Source of the DNA: Chloroflexota bacterium
GTDB lineage: Bacteria; Chloroflexota; Anaerolineae; 4572-78; J111
Reading direction: 5' to 3'
NCBI GenBank assembly: GCA_003695455.1
Contig: RFJF01000407.1
Coordinates: 1 to 8,340 of the forward strand
DNA: 8,340 nt
In this document: piece by piece, positions 1 through 6,776 of the stretch
Position numbering within the stretch: the stretch's first letter is position 1
Layout: each line of letters opens with the position of its first letter
Notes under the pieces: generated by a model
Told to the model about the DNA's origin: nothing
The model's database searches: none
What the model saw: the letters and a program-made list of their open reading frames with translations, nothing else
Made by a program: the position numbers and the translations under genes

Positions 1-312
1 TACGAGGCGGCTACAGTTGACGGCGCCAACGCCATTCAGCGTTTCAGGGCTATTACTCTGCCGCACATTACCCCAATTTTGATTGTCTCTACCCTGTTTT
101 CCTTTGTTCGCACCCTGGGCGATTTTCAGATTGTCTGGATTTTAACCAAAGGCGGCCCCATCAACAGTACCCACCTGATTGCCACCCTGGCATTTCGTTC
201 GGCTATTCAAGGGGCCGATCTGGCCAAAGGTTCGGCCATTGCCGCCTTTCTCTTTCCATTTCTTGTGCTTATCATTGCCCTGCAATTACGCTATCTGCGC
301 CGGGAGGATTGA
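1..312 (+). CDS. Sugar ABC transporter permease, MalF type (C-terminal part, 5' end outside window)
   Basis: Inner-membrane subunit of a carbohydrate ABC importer that, with the next gene's product, forms the channel. The frame is open from base 1 to the TGA at 310-312, giving 103 visible residues. Residues 2-21 carry the EAA loop (EAA, then DGA, then I-x-LP) that docks onto the ATPase. Next come a hydrophobic segment at about 22-36, the TKGGP motif typical of MalF-like proteins at 49-53, and a last membrane helix at about 78-96 ending in a charged tail (RYLRRED). MalF-like permeases usually have about 290-310 residues, so roughly two thirds is missing upstream. An internal TTG at 79 could be mistaken for a start, but the EAA motif lies before it. 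The gene ends 3 bases before the next start. Family assignment is firm; the transported sugar cannot be read from the permease. Confidence 0.93.
   Translation, partial: YEAATVDGANAIQRFRAITLPHITPILIVSTLFSFVRTLGDFQIVWILTKGGPINSTHLIATLAFRSAIQGADLAKGSAIAAFLFPFLVLIIALQLRYLRRED
302..307 (+). promoter_or_regulatory. Ribosome binding site of the MalG-type permease gene
   Basis: GGGAGG lies inside the last codons of the upstream permease gene, 8 bases before the ATG at 316. This supports that start and indicates coupled expression of the two permease subunits. Confidence 0.75.
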
Positions 313-315
313 CCA

Positions 316-1218
316 ATGACAACTCAGGCTCAAACCCATCCGTCTGCAAACTCATCCGGCCAAACGCTGAGAACCAGACTTTACAAATGGCAGGTTGGCA
401 AAAAAGCTGCGCTGACGGCCGCAATGATTCTGTTTGTGCTGTTCCTGCTGTTTCCCTTTTTCTGGATGATTTTGACCTCTGTCAGACCCGAACCGGACTT
501 TTTGCGGATGAGCCGCGAACCGTTCAACGTGTCTGGCATCACATTTAATCACTACATTTTTCTGCTGACAGAAACCAAATTCCTGCGCTGGCTGTGGAAC
601 AGCTTTTTTGTAGCTACTATTGCATCAACAATTGCCATTGTTATTGGCTTGCTGGCCGCCTACAGCCTGGGTAAATTACGGTACAAAGGCGGCGGCCTGG
701 CCGCGCTGGTGGTGTTTATCACGTATCTTGTGCCGCCGGCCCTGCTGTTCATCCCGTTGAGTTCCGTGGTCAACACGCTGGGGTTGTCCAACTCGCTGTG
801 GGCGCTAATTTTGACCTACCTGACATTTATGATTCCCTTTATTGCCTGGATGCTATCCAGCTACTTTAAAGGCCTGCCCAAAGAATTGTCTGATGCGGCC
901 CGCATTGACGGGGCCAGCCGGATTCAGGCAATGGTAATGATTGACCTGCCGCTGGTGCTACCGGGCATCATTTCAGTGTTCTTTTTTGCCTTCACCCTCT
1001 CCTGGCAAGAGTACCTGTACGCCCTCACCTTTTTGCGCACCGAATCCAAATTCCCCATTGCGCTGGGCGTAGTCAGCGTGTTGCAGGTTGGCGATATTTT
1101 TGTGTGGGGGCCAATGATGGCCGGCGCTGTGCTCGGCTCAGTGCCGGTGGTCATTATTTACACCTTTTTGATGGACTACTACCTGGCCGGCCTGACTGCC
1201 GGCGCAGTGAAGGGCTAA
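316..1218 (+). CDS. Sugar ABC transporter permease, MalG type
   Basis: Second channel subunit of the importer, complete at 300 residues, slightly longer than the usual 270-290 because of a polar N-terminal tail of about 30 residues. Hydrophobic segments lie at about 32-53, 95-117, 127-150, 159-181, 213-232 and 264-286, fitting the six-helix MalG layout. The EAA loop runs at about 190-212 (E190, A194-A195, D198-G199-A200, then L211-P212), just before the fifth helix. The C-terminus carries the GLTAGAVKG ending common in MalG-like permeases. No ATPase gene is present in the window; such importers often use a shared MsmX/UgpC-type ATPase encoded elsewhere. The substrate is unknown; the catabolic genes downstream point to a sugar, sugar acid or polyol. 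Confidence 0.95.
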   Translation: MTTQAQTHPSANSSGQTLRTRLYKWQVGKKAALTAAMILFVLFLLFPFFWMILTSVRPEPDFLRMSREPFNVSGITFNHYIFLLTETKFLRWLWNSFFVATIASTIAIVIGLLAAYSLGKLRYKGGGLAALVVFITYLVPPALLFIPLSSVVNTLGLSNSLWALILTYLTFMIPFIAWMLSSYFKGLPKELSDAARIDGASRIQAMVMIDLPLVLPGIISVFFFAFTLSWQEYLYALTFLRTESKFPIALGVVSVLQVGDIFVWGPMMAGAVLGSVPVVIIYTFLMDYYLAGLTAGAVKG

Positions 1219-1222
1219 AAAT

Positions 1223-2263
1223 ATGCGCGCCGCATTGCTGGATAAAAATCTCCAACTACAGATGATTGATACCGACCCGCCTACCATTCAGGCAGATGAC
1301 CAGCTACTCATTCGGGTGAAAGCCGTGGGCATTTGCGGCTCAGAGGTACACGCCATGCACGGCACGCACCCTACCCGGATTGCGCCCGTTATTCTGGGCC
1401 ACGAAGTGGCCGGCGACGTGGTAGCCGTGGGTGCGGGCGTTACCGCCTTTAAACCCGGCGACCGGGTAGTAATTGACCCCCAATGGACCTGCGGCGAGTG
1501 CGAATATTGCCGCGCCGGGGAAATTAATTTTTGCCCCACCAAAAAGGTGCTGGGTACCCCCAAATGGCCCGGCGGCTTTGGTCAACTGGTGGTTGCACCA
1601 CAGCGTTCCGTATTCGCCCTGCCCGATAACCTGACCTACGAGCAAGGCGCCATGCTCGAACCCCTCTCGGTGGATGTACACGTGGCGCACAAGGCCCGCC
1701 TCCAACCCGGTGAATCCGTGGTAATTTTGGGGACGGGTTCCATCGGTGGATTGCTGTCCGGGGTGTGCCGGGCCATGGGCGCCGGCCCTATAATTACCGC
1801 CGATTTGCACCAGCACTGCCTGGATGCTGCCCGCGAACGGCTGGGCGCCACACACGATTTTTTGCTGCCCAACGCCAATTTTGCGGCCCGCGTGAAAGAA
1901 ATTACCGGCGGCGGCGCGGACGTGATTTTTGTGGCCGGCGACGAGGAAAAGCTGGTCAATCTGGCAATAGAGATAGCCGGCAACAAGGGCCGAATTGTGA
2001 TTGTGGCCCTGCTCAGAGAAGCGCCCCTGCAAATTAACGCCTACGATGTGATTGCCAAAGAGCTTGAAATCATTGGCACCACCATGGTCAATCATCAGGA
2101 TGTGCGCAACGCAATTTCGCTGGCCGAAACCGGTCAGGTGGACGTACTGGGTATTGTCACCCACCGCCTGCCCATCGAGCAGGTTCAGCGCGGGATGGAA
2201 TTGGTAGACACCAAAGCCGATGGGGCCATCAAGGTGGTTTTATCGTTTGACAACGGAGGCTGA
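1223..2263 (+). CDS. Zinc-dependent medium-chain dehydrogenase (sorbitol/threonine dehydrogenase-like)
   Basis: Cytosolic NAD(P)-dependent oxidoreductase that likely oxidises a secondary alcohol on a polyol, sugar or sugar acid. It has 346 residues, normal for the family. Probable catalytic zinc ligands are C38 (GICGSE), H60 and E61 (GHE), with E146 (MLEP) as in sorbitol dehydrogenase. Structural zinc cysteines are C90, C93, C96 and C104. The Rossmann motif GTGSIG is at 170-175, and D194 at the end of the second beta strand suggests a preference for NAD over NADP. The start at 1223 follows GAAGGG (1209-1214) at a normal distance and only 4 bases after the permease stop. The gene ends 2 bases before the BKACE gene, hinting at consecutive reactions. 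Galactitol-phosphate, idonate or threonine dehydrogenase activities cannot be separated by eye; the fold and chemistry are firm, the substrate is not. Confidence 0.92.
   Translation: MRAALLDKNLQLQMIDTDPPTIQADDQLLIRVKAVGICGSEVHAMHGTHPTRIAPVILGHEVAGDVVAVGAGVTAFKPGDRVVIDPQWTCGECEYCRAGEINFCPTKKVLGTPKWPGGFGQLVVAPQRSVFALPDNLTYEQGAMLEPLSVDVHVAHKARLQPGESVVILGTGSIGGLLSGVCRAMGAGPIITADLHQHCLDAARERLGATHDFLLPNANFAARVKEITGGGADVIFVAGDEEKLVNLAIEIAGNKGRIVIVALLREAPLQINAYDVIAKELEIIGTTMVNHQDVRNAISLAETGQVDVLGIVTHRLPIEQVQRGMELVDTKADGAIKVVLSFDNGG
2255..2259 (+). promoter_or_regulatory. Ribosome binding site supporting the GTG start of the BKACE gene
   Basis: GGAGG sits in the last codons of the dehydrogenase gene, 6 bases before the GTG at 2266. 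It fixes an unusual start codon and suggests translational coupling of the two genes. Confidence 0.8.
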
Positions 2264-2265
2264 CG

Positions 2266-3084
2266 GTGAGCGACGCGCTGATTGTCACCGTTGCGCCCAG
2301 TATTCCACCCTACATGGCCCGCAACTTCCCCGACCTTGATTTATCACCGGAGGGGATTGCCGATGAAGTAGTGCGGGCCTGGAACGCGGGGGCCAGCGTG
2401 GCTCATCTGCACGTGTGGGATGAACAGGGCCGCCCCACGCTGGAGACATCGGCGTTTGAGCGCACCCTGCAACTCATCCGTGACCGCTGTAACATCATCA
2501 TCGAAGGGTCAACCGGCGGCATCAATAAGCTGTCGCCGGCGGAACGTTCCGTTTCACTGCAAACCAACATCGAGATGGCCTCGCTCAACCCCGGCTCGGT
2601 CAATTACGATGGCGGCGTGTACATCAACGCCCCGGATGACATTGCCTACTGGGCGCAGGAGATGCACCGCCGCCGTATCAAACCAGACGTGGCAATTTTT
2701 GAAGCCGGGATGATTGCCAACACTTTGGCCCTGGCCGAACAGGGCTGGTTGGAACCGCCGTTTTTGTTCGGGTTTGTGCTGGGCCAGCCGGGGGCCATGC
2801 CGGCTACGCCCAAAAATCTACTCTTTCTGAGCGAAAGTATTCCCCCCGGTTCCCACTGGGGGGTGGTAGGACACGGCGGGCACGATTTGCAAATGTCCCT
2901 GCTGGCGCTGGGCATGGGCGGGCATGTGCGGGCCGGGTTTGAAGACAACCCCTACTACCGCCCCGGCGAACCGGCAACCAGCAACGCCCAACTCATCGAG
3001 CGGCTGGTGCGGCTGGCCCGCGAAGTGGGCCGCAAGGTTGCCTCGCCGGACGAGGCGCGGGTCATGCTGGGGTTAAAAACATAA
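2266..3084 (+). CDS. Beta-keto acid cleavage enzyme (BKACE, DUF849 family)
   Basis: The family cleaves a beta-keto acid with acetyl-CoA to give a new CoA ester plus acetoacetate, using a metal-bound TIM barrel. The founding member is Kce, which acts on 3-keto-5-aminohexanoate in lysine fermentation. This protein has 272 residues, a full family length, from a GTG start. Key residues align with Kce as I remember it: zinc ligands H47 and H49 (AHLHVWD) and E226 (GFEDN), catalytic S82 (GSTGG), R222 and D227, and E146 in the IFEAGM segment. S106 stands where Kce has Thr106, and P15 falls where Kce has Glu14. The latter is in the pocket binding the amino group of the Kce substrate, so a different, probably non-amine substrate is likely. 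The gene follows the zinc dehydrogenase by 2 bases. Family firm, substrate unknown. Confidence 0.9.
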   Translation: MSDALIVTVAPSIPPYMARNFPDLDLSPEGIADEVVRAWNAGASVAHLHVWDEQGRPTLETSAFERTLQLIRDRCNIIIEGSTGGINKLSPAERSVSLQTNIEMASLNPGSVNYDGGVYINAPDDIAYWAQEMHRRRIKPDVAIFEAGMIANTLALAEQGWLEPPFLFGFVLGQPGAMPATPKNLLFLSESIPPGSHWGVVGHGGHDLQMSLLALGMGGHVRAGFEDNPYYRPGEPATSNAQLIERLVRLAREVGRKVASPDEARVMLGLKT

Positions 3085-3111
3085 AATTAGTATTGTAATG
3101 GGAGAAAACAA

Positions 3112-4125
3112 ATGGAATACAGAAACATGGGCCGGACCGGCCTGAAAGTTTCAGACTTGTGCCTGGGAACGATGACCTTTGGCCACGGGGCCGATTTGGA
3201 AACTTCCAAAAAAATGGTGCAGATGAGCCTTGATGCCGGCATTAACTTTTTTGACACCGCCAACGCCTACGGCGGCGGGCTTTCGGAAGAATATTTGGGC
3301 CAGGCGCTCAAAGGCCGCCGCCGGCAGGCCGTGGTAGCCACCAAATTTTTCAACCCGATGGGGCCGGGCATCAACGATTCCGGAATGAGCCGGGTCAACA
3401 TTTTTAACGCGGTAGAAGACAGTCTGCGTCGTCTGCAAATGGATTACGTGGATATTTTGTACATTCATCACGTTGATGTGCAAACCCGGCTGGAAGAAAT
3501 GCTGCGGGCAATGGAAGAGCTGGTGCGGCAGGGCAAAACCCGCTACATTGCATGCAGCAATTACGAAGCCTGGCGTCTGTCCGAGGCAATGGCCATCAGC
3601 GAGCGCAACAACTGGGCGCGCTTTGAATGTTACCAGCCGTTGTACAACCTGGTTACCCGCGATATTGAGGACGAACTCATTCCGTTGTGCCAGTACAAAG
3701 GCGTGGGCGTGGTTACGTGGGCGCCGCTGGCAGGCGGCTATCTCAGCGGCAAGTACAAACCCGGCGAAATCACGCTGGCCGGAACGCGCTCGGAAGAGAG
3801 ATGGGCCTACCCCAGCGAATTTTTTGCCGCCAACAGCAATGAAATTTTGCAAACGCTGCTGGATGTATCCAAAGAACTGGGCCGCAGTCCGGCGCAGGTG
3901 GCCGTGCGCTGGGTGGTTGAACAACCCGGCATCACTTCGGCAATTATTGGCGCGCGCACGCTGGCCCAACTGGAAGACAACTTGCAGGCATCTACGTGGA
4001 CGCTTCCGCCGGAAATGAAACAACGGTTGGATGCAGTATCGCGCCCCCGCGAACGATACCCCAAGGCAATGGAAGCTACCATGAAAGCCCGGCGCGACAA
4101 CGCCGTGAACATGCCGTCGCTGTGA
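3112..4125 (+). CDS. Aldo/keto reductase (Tas/YajO-like, NADPH-type)
   Basis: Cytosolic TIM-barrel oxidoreductase that reduces an aldehyde or ketone, or oxidises a sugar hydroxyl, with a nicotinamide cofactor. It has 337 residues, normal for the longer KvBeta/YajO-like branch. The catalytic tetrad is visible as D48 (FDTANAYG), Y53, K78 (ATKFF) and a histidine at 119 or 120 (YIHHVD). Cofactor-side motifs are SNY (149-151), QPLYNL (175-180), WAPLAGGYLSGKY (203-215) and GARTLAQLEDN near 280-290. The start follows GGGAG (3100-3104) by 7 bases and lies 27 bases after the BKACE stop. In this locus it may reduce a short aldehyde such as glycolaldehyde, or act as a sugar 1-dehydrogenase; the sequence does not decide. 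The family is certain. Confidence 0.93.
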   Translation: MEYRNMGRTGLKVSDLCLGTMTFGHGADLETSKKMVQMSLDAGINFFDTANAYGGGLSEEYLGQALKGRRRQAVVATKFFNPMGPGINDSGMSRVNIFNAVEDSLRRLQMDYVDILYIHHVDVQTRLEEMLRAMEELVRQGKTRYIACSNYEAWRLSEAMAISERNNWARFECYQPLYNLVTRDIEDELIPLCQYKGVGVVTWAPLAGGYLSGKYKPGEITLAGTRSEERWAYPSEFFAANSNEILQTLLDVSKELGRSPAQVAVRWVVEQPGITSAIIGARTLAQLEDNLQASTWTLPPEMKQRLDAVSRPRERYPKAMEATMKARRDNAVNMPSL

Positions 4126-4129
4126 GGGG
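4124..4129 (+). promoter_or_regulatory. Ribosome binding site for the D-lyxose isomerase gene
   Basis: GAGGGG overlaps the stop codon of the aldo/keto reductase gene and lies 4 bases before the GTG at 4134. This short spacing is still usable. It favours 4134 over the other in-frame GTG at 4122, which overlaps the previous stop and has no such motif upstream. Confidence 0.55.
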
Positions 4130-4133
4130 CAGG

Positions 4134-4682
4134 GTGATTACGCGCGCAGAGTTTGAATCGGCCAAAAAACGGGCCGCAGACATGCTGGCCAACGCCGGGG
4201 TGGTGGTTAATCGGCATGAAATTGAGCAAATGGAGGTGGCCGATTTTGGCCTGAGCGAACTGGAACAAAGTGGGGCGCAGATTATCACCTTGGTAGACAC
4301 CGGCAGAATTGCCGTCAAATTGCTGGTGATGCTGCCGGGCCAAACCGAGCCGGAACATTCGCACCCCAAAATAGATGAGTACGCCGGCAAAGAAGAAACC
4401 GTGCGTTGCGAGTGGGGCGAGCTGTACCTGTACGGCCCCGGCCAACCGACCCCCAACCCGGTGGGTCGCCCGCCAGAACACCGGCGGCACACCTACACGG
4501 TGTGGCACGAACACATTCTGCACCCCGGCAACCAGGTTACATTTGAACCTGACACACCGCACTGGTTTCAGGGCGGGCCGGAGGGGTGTGTTTTTTGGAG
4601 CTTTTCTACTAAAGTGACAGACCGCGCAGACCGCTTCACCGACCCGGACATCCGGCGGGAAACCGTTGTAACCGATGAATAA
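4134..4682 (+). CDS. D-lyxose ketol-isomerase (cupin, YdaE-like)
   Basis: Metal-dependent isomerase that interconverts D-lyxose and D-xylulose; relatives also act on D-mannose/D-fructose. The product has 182 residues from the GTG at 4134, close to Bacillus subtilis YdaE (about 167). The protein matches YdaE, as I remember it, along its length: a helical N-terminal segment, then a cupin barrel with metal ligands H75 and H77 (PEHSHP), E88 (GKEETVRC) and H143 (TPHWFQ). It also shares the LPGQT, YTVWHE and late FTDP segments. The frame is open upstream to 3996, but that stretch overlaps the aldo/keto reductase gene and lacks the family's similarity. GTG at 4122 is an alternative start. It lies 8 bases after the reductase gene and 55 before the transketolase genes, which fits feeding a ketopentose toward transketolase once phosphorylated. 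No kinase is visible here, and a related isomerase activity on another sugar is possible. Confidence 0.88.
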   Translation: MITRAEFESAKKRAADMLANAGVVVNRHEIEQMEVADFGLSELEQSGAQIITLVDTGRIAVKLLVMLPGQTEPEHSHPKIDEYAGKEETVRCEWGELYLYGPGQPTPNPVGRPPEHRRHTYTVWHEHILHPGNQVTFEPDTPHWFQGGPEGCVFWSFSTKVTDRADRFTDPDIRRETVVTDE

Positions 4683-4725
4683 TCCGCGGCGTAGAGTTAC
4701 ACAAATTCAAAATTACCAGTTGCAA

Positions 4726-4732
4726 GAGGTGG
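4726..4732 (+). promoter_or_regulatory. Ribosome binding site that sets the transketolase N-subunit start
   Basis: GAGGTGG lies 5 bases before the ATG at 4738. An earlier in-frame ATG at 4675 would add 21 residues and overlap the isomerase stop, but has no Shine-Dalgarno sequence, so 4738 is preferred. Confidence 0.75.
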
Positions 4733-4737
4733 TACCC

Positions 4738-5571
4738 ATGAACCCATCAACCCAAAAACCTTCGATAGAAGAACTTGAAAAAATTGCTGTTGAAGTCAGA
4801 ACCAATATCATCCAAATGATTCACCGGGCCAACGCCGGCCACCCCGGCGGCTCACTTTCCGCCGCCGATATTGTCACTGCGCTCTATTTCCGGGTGATGA
4901 ACGTTGACCCCAAAAACCCGGACTGGCCCGACCGTGACCGCTTCATTCTGTCCAAAGGGCACGCCTGCCCGGTCTGGTATGCGGCGTTGGCAGAAAAGGG
5001 CTTTTTCGACAAATCGCACCTGAACACCCTGCGCAAGCTGAACAGCATATTGCAGGGCCACGCCGATATGGTTAAAACCCCCGGTGTGGATATGACCGTC
5101 GGCTCGCTGGGGCAGGGGCTGTCTGCCGGGCTGGGGATGGCCCTCAGCGGCAAGCTGCAAAAGAAAGATTACCGCGTTTGGGTGGTCATTGGCGATGGTG
5201 AGACGCAGGAAGGTTCCATTTGGGAAGCGGCCATGGCGGCCTCAACCTGGAAGGTAGATAACCTGACCGTCATTCTGGATAACAACGGCATCCAGAATGA
5301 CACTTTTACCGACGACATCCAAATCCGCGGCGACCTGGCCGCCAAATGGCGCGCCTTTGGCTGGAACGTCATTGAAATTGACGGGCACAACATGCAGCAA
5401 ATTGTTGAGGCGCTGGAAACCGCCCCAACCATCAAAGGCGTGCCAACCATCATCATTGCCGCCACGGTCAAGGGCAAAGGCGTCTCATTTATGGAGAATG
5501 TCCCGGCCTGGCACGGCAAAGCGCCCAACGCCGAACAAACCCAAATTGCACTTGCAGAAATCAGGGGGTAA
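4738..5571 (+). CDS. Transketolase, N-terminal (thiamine diphosphate-binding) subunit
   Basis: First half of a two-gene transketolase, which moves a two-carbon ketol unit from a ketose to an aldose in the cytosol. The 277 residues match the usual length of split N-subunits. The thiamine diphosphate motif begins at GDGETQEG (152-159) and ends at DNN (181-183). Other family residues are H35 (GHPGGSLS), H75 (LSKGHACP), the GSLGQGLSAGLGMAL stretch at 122-136 and W258-H259 near the end. The C-subunit gene begins 2 bases after the stop. Split transketolases occur as ordinary pentose-phosphate enzymes but also as dedicated catabolic enzymes: AptA/AptB for apulose 4-phosphate, SqwG/SqwH for 6-deoxy-6-sulfofructose. 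Placement in a sugar operon makes a dedicated role plausible. The real donor cannot be told from this subunit. Confidence 0.95.
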   Translation: MNPSTQKPSIEELEKIAVEVRTNIIQMIHRANAGHPGGSLSAADIVTALYFRVMNVDPKNPDWPDRDRFILSKGHACPVWYAALAEKGFFDKSHLNTLRKLNSILQGHADMVKTPGVDMTVGSLGQGLSAGLGMALSGKLQKKDYRVWVVIGDGETQEGSIWEAAMAASTWKVDNLTVILDNNGIQNDTFTDDIQIRGDLAAKWRAFGWNVIEIDGHNMQQIVEALETAPTIKGVPTIIIAATVKGKGVSFMENVPAWHGKAPNAEQTQIALAEIRG

Positions 5572-5573
5572 AA

Positions 5574-6632
5574 ATGACTGTTAATGCATCTGTTTACCAT
5601 TACGTAAAACCGGAAATCGTGGCGGCTCTGGCCTCGGATGAGCCGTTTGCCAACGCCAAACAGCAAGCCACCCGCCACGCCTTTGCCGAGGCTATTCTGG
5701 AAGTTGGAGAAGCCAACCCCAACGTGGTTGTGCTCAACGCCGACGTGTCAAAATCCATTGGCACTAACAAATTTGCCGAAAAGTTCCCGGAGCGTGAATT
5801 TAACTTTGGCATTGCCGAACAAAATATGATGGCCGCCGCCGCCGGCATGGCCAGCACCGGGCTAATTCCATTTGCCTGCACTTACGCCGTGTTTGCCAGT
5901 ATGCGCGCGCTGGACCAGGTTCGGAACAGTATTCACTACCCACGGCTCAACGTGAAAATTGCGGCCAGCCACAGCGGCATCACCCCCGGCCCGGATGGCG
6001 TGACCCACCAGGCACAGGAAGACATCTCGATTATGCGCGCGCTGGCAAACAGTTGCGTCATCGCCCCCGCCGATTCGCCCACCACCAAACAGGCGGTGTG
6101 GGCCGCCGCCGAATACAACGGGCCGGTCTACCTCAGCTTCACCCGCGACCCGGTTCCCATCCTCTTTGACGATGATTTTCCATTTGAACTCGGCAAAGCC
6201 GTCACCGTGCGCGATGGCTCGGATGTGACCATCATTGCCATGCGCGATTTGGTGGCGCAGGCCTTGGTTGCCGCCGAACGACTGGCCCAGGACAGCGGGG
6301 TCAGCGCCCGCGTACTCTACTGTCACACCATCAAACCACTGGATACAGAAGCCGTGTTGCAGGCCGCCAAAGAAACAGGGGCCATTGTGGTAGCAGAAAA
6401 CAACGTGACGTACGGCGGGCTGGGCAGCGCCGTGGCCGAACTGCTGGTTGCCAACAACCCCATCCCCATGCGGCAGATTGGCGTCAAAGATACTTTTGCC
6501 GAATCCGGGCCGTATCTGGAAGTGATTGACAAATACGGGCTGACCTCGCCGCACATTGTTCGCGCCACCCACGACGTACTGGACCACAAAGCACGTTTTA
6601 CCCGGCCGGTGTCACTGGCTGCCGTGGCCTGA
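5574..6632 (+). CDS. Transketolase, C-terminal (pyrimidine-binding and C-terminal domain) subunit
   Basis: Second half of the split transketolase. It holds the pyrimidine-binding domain, with activating glutamate E82 in GIAEQNM, and the C-terminal transketolase domain. Other motifs are LNADVSKS (54-61), H133 (SHSGIT), DGVTHQAQED (141-150), FTRDPVP (189-195) and AENNVTYGGLGSAVAE (274-289). It has 352 residues where about 305-320 is usual. The excess is an N-terminal extension of about 30 residues before the normal first helix (ATRHAFAEAI at 32-41), plus a short tail. ATG 5574 has AGGGGG (5563-5568) 5 bases upstream, so the extension is probably translated. In the C-terminal domain, the usual TG/CG after 'VTIIA' is replaced by M223-R224-D225, an odd change near a phosphate or anion-binding loop of related enzymes. 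Family certain; substrate specificity open. Confidence 0.94.
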   Translation: MTVNASVYHYVKPEIVAALASDEPFANAKQQATRHAFAEAILEVGEANPNVVVLNADVSKSIGTNKFAEKFPEREFNFGIAEQNMMAAAAGMASTGLIPFACTYAVFASMRALDQVRNSIHYPRLNVKIAASHSGITPGPDGVTHQAQEDISIMRALANSCVIAPADSPTTKQAVWAAAEYNGPVYLSFTRDPVPILFDDDFPFELGKAVTVRDGSDVTIIAMRDLVAQALVAAERLAQDSGVSARVLYCHTIKPLDTEAVLQAAKETGAIVVAENNVTYGGLGSAVAELLVANNPIPMRQIGVKDTFAESGPYLEVIDKYGLTSPHIVRATHDVLDHKARFTRPVSLAAVA

Positions 6633-6722
6633 GCAATTCCGGTGATGCTGGCCGGTTAATCGCCGCCGGAACATCGCCAAAGTTGACTTTAGCGAAAAAA
6701 CGGGCAAAATGCAGAAGCACAC

Positions 6723-6746
6723 GCGAGGGATACCCTATTCCTTCGC
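6723..6746 (+). other. Possible stem-loop in the leader of the 2-hydroxyacid dehydrogenase gene
   Basis: GCGAGGGA at 6723-6730 pairs with TCCTTCGC at 6739-6746, giving 8 base pairs with one G-U and an 8-base loop. No T-run follows, so it is not an intrinsic terminator. It sits 18 bases before the ribosome binding site AGGAG (6765-6769). It may be an mRNA-processing or stabilising structure, an operator, or chance. The rest of this 144-base gap shows only a weaker TTCCGG/CCGGAA inverted repeat (6637-6642 with 6666-6671). Confidence 0.3.
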
Positions 6747-6776
6747 TACAAAAATCTGATATTCAGGAGTAAATCA

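Noticed and set aside
1340..2164. Long open frame of 274 codons on the minus strand, opposite the zinc dehydrogenase
   Set aside because: It lies wholly opposite a gene with clear zinc and Rossmann motifs, has no family motif of its own and is rich in Gly/His/Gln as expected for a complement-strand shadow.
3151..4023. Open frame of 290 codons on the minus strand, opposite the aldo/keto reductase
   Set aside because: The plus strand has the complete catalytic tetrad. The minus product has no recognisable domain and low-complexity composition.
3996..4133. Upstream extension of the D-lyxose isomerase frame to an ATG at 3996
   Set aside because: It would overlap the aldo/keto reductase gene by 130 bases, lacks a ribosome binding site and is not matched by the family length.
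4675..4737. Earlier ATG for the transketolase N-subunit
   Set aside because: No Shine-Dalgarno before 4675, whereas GAGGTGG stands at the right distance before 4738, which also gives the usual family length.
5862..6587. Open frame of 241 codons on the minus strand, opposite the transketolase C-subunit
   Set aside because: Shadow of a well-supported gene; no motif and biased composition.
6683..6712. Candidate promoter from TTGACT at 6683
   Set aside because: At 16-18 bases downstream only AAAATG-like sequence is found, a poor -10 match, so it is kept only as a remark.
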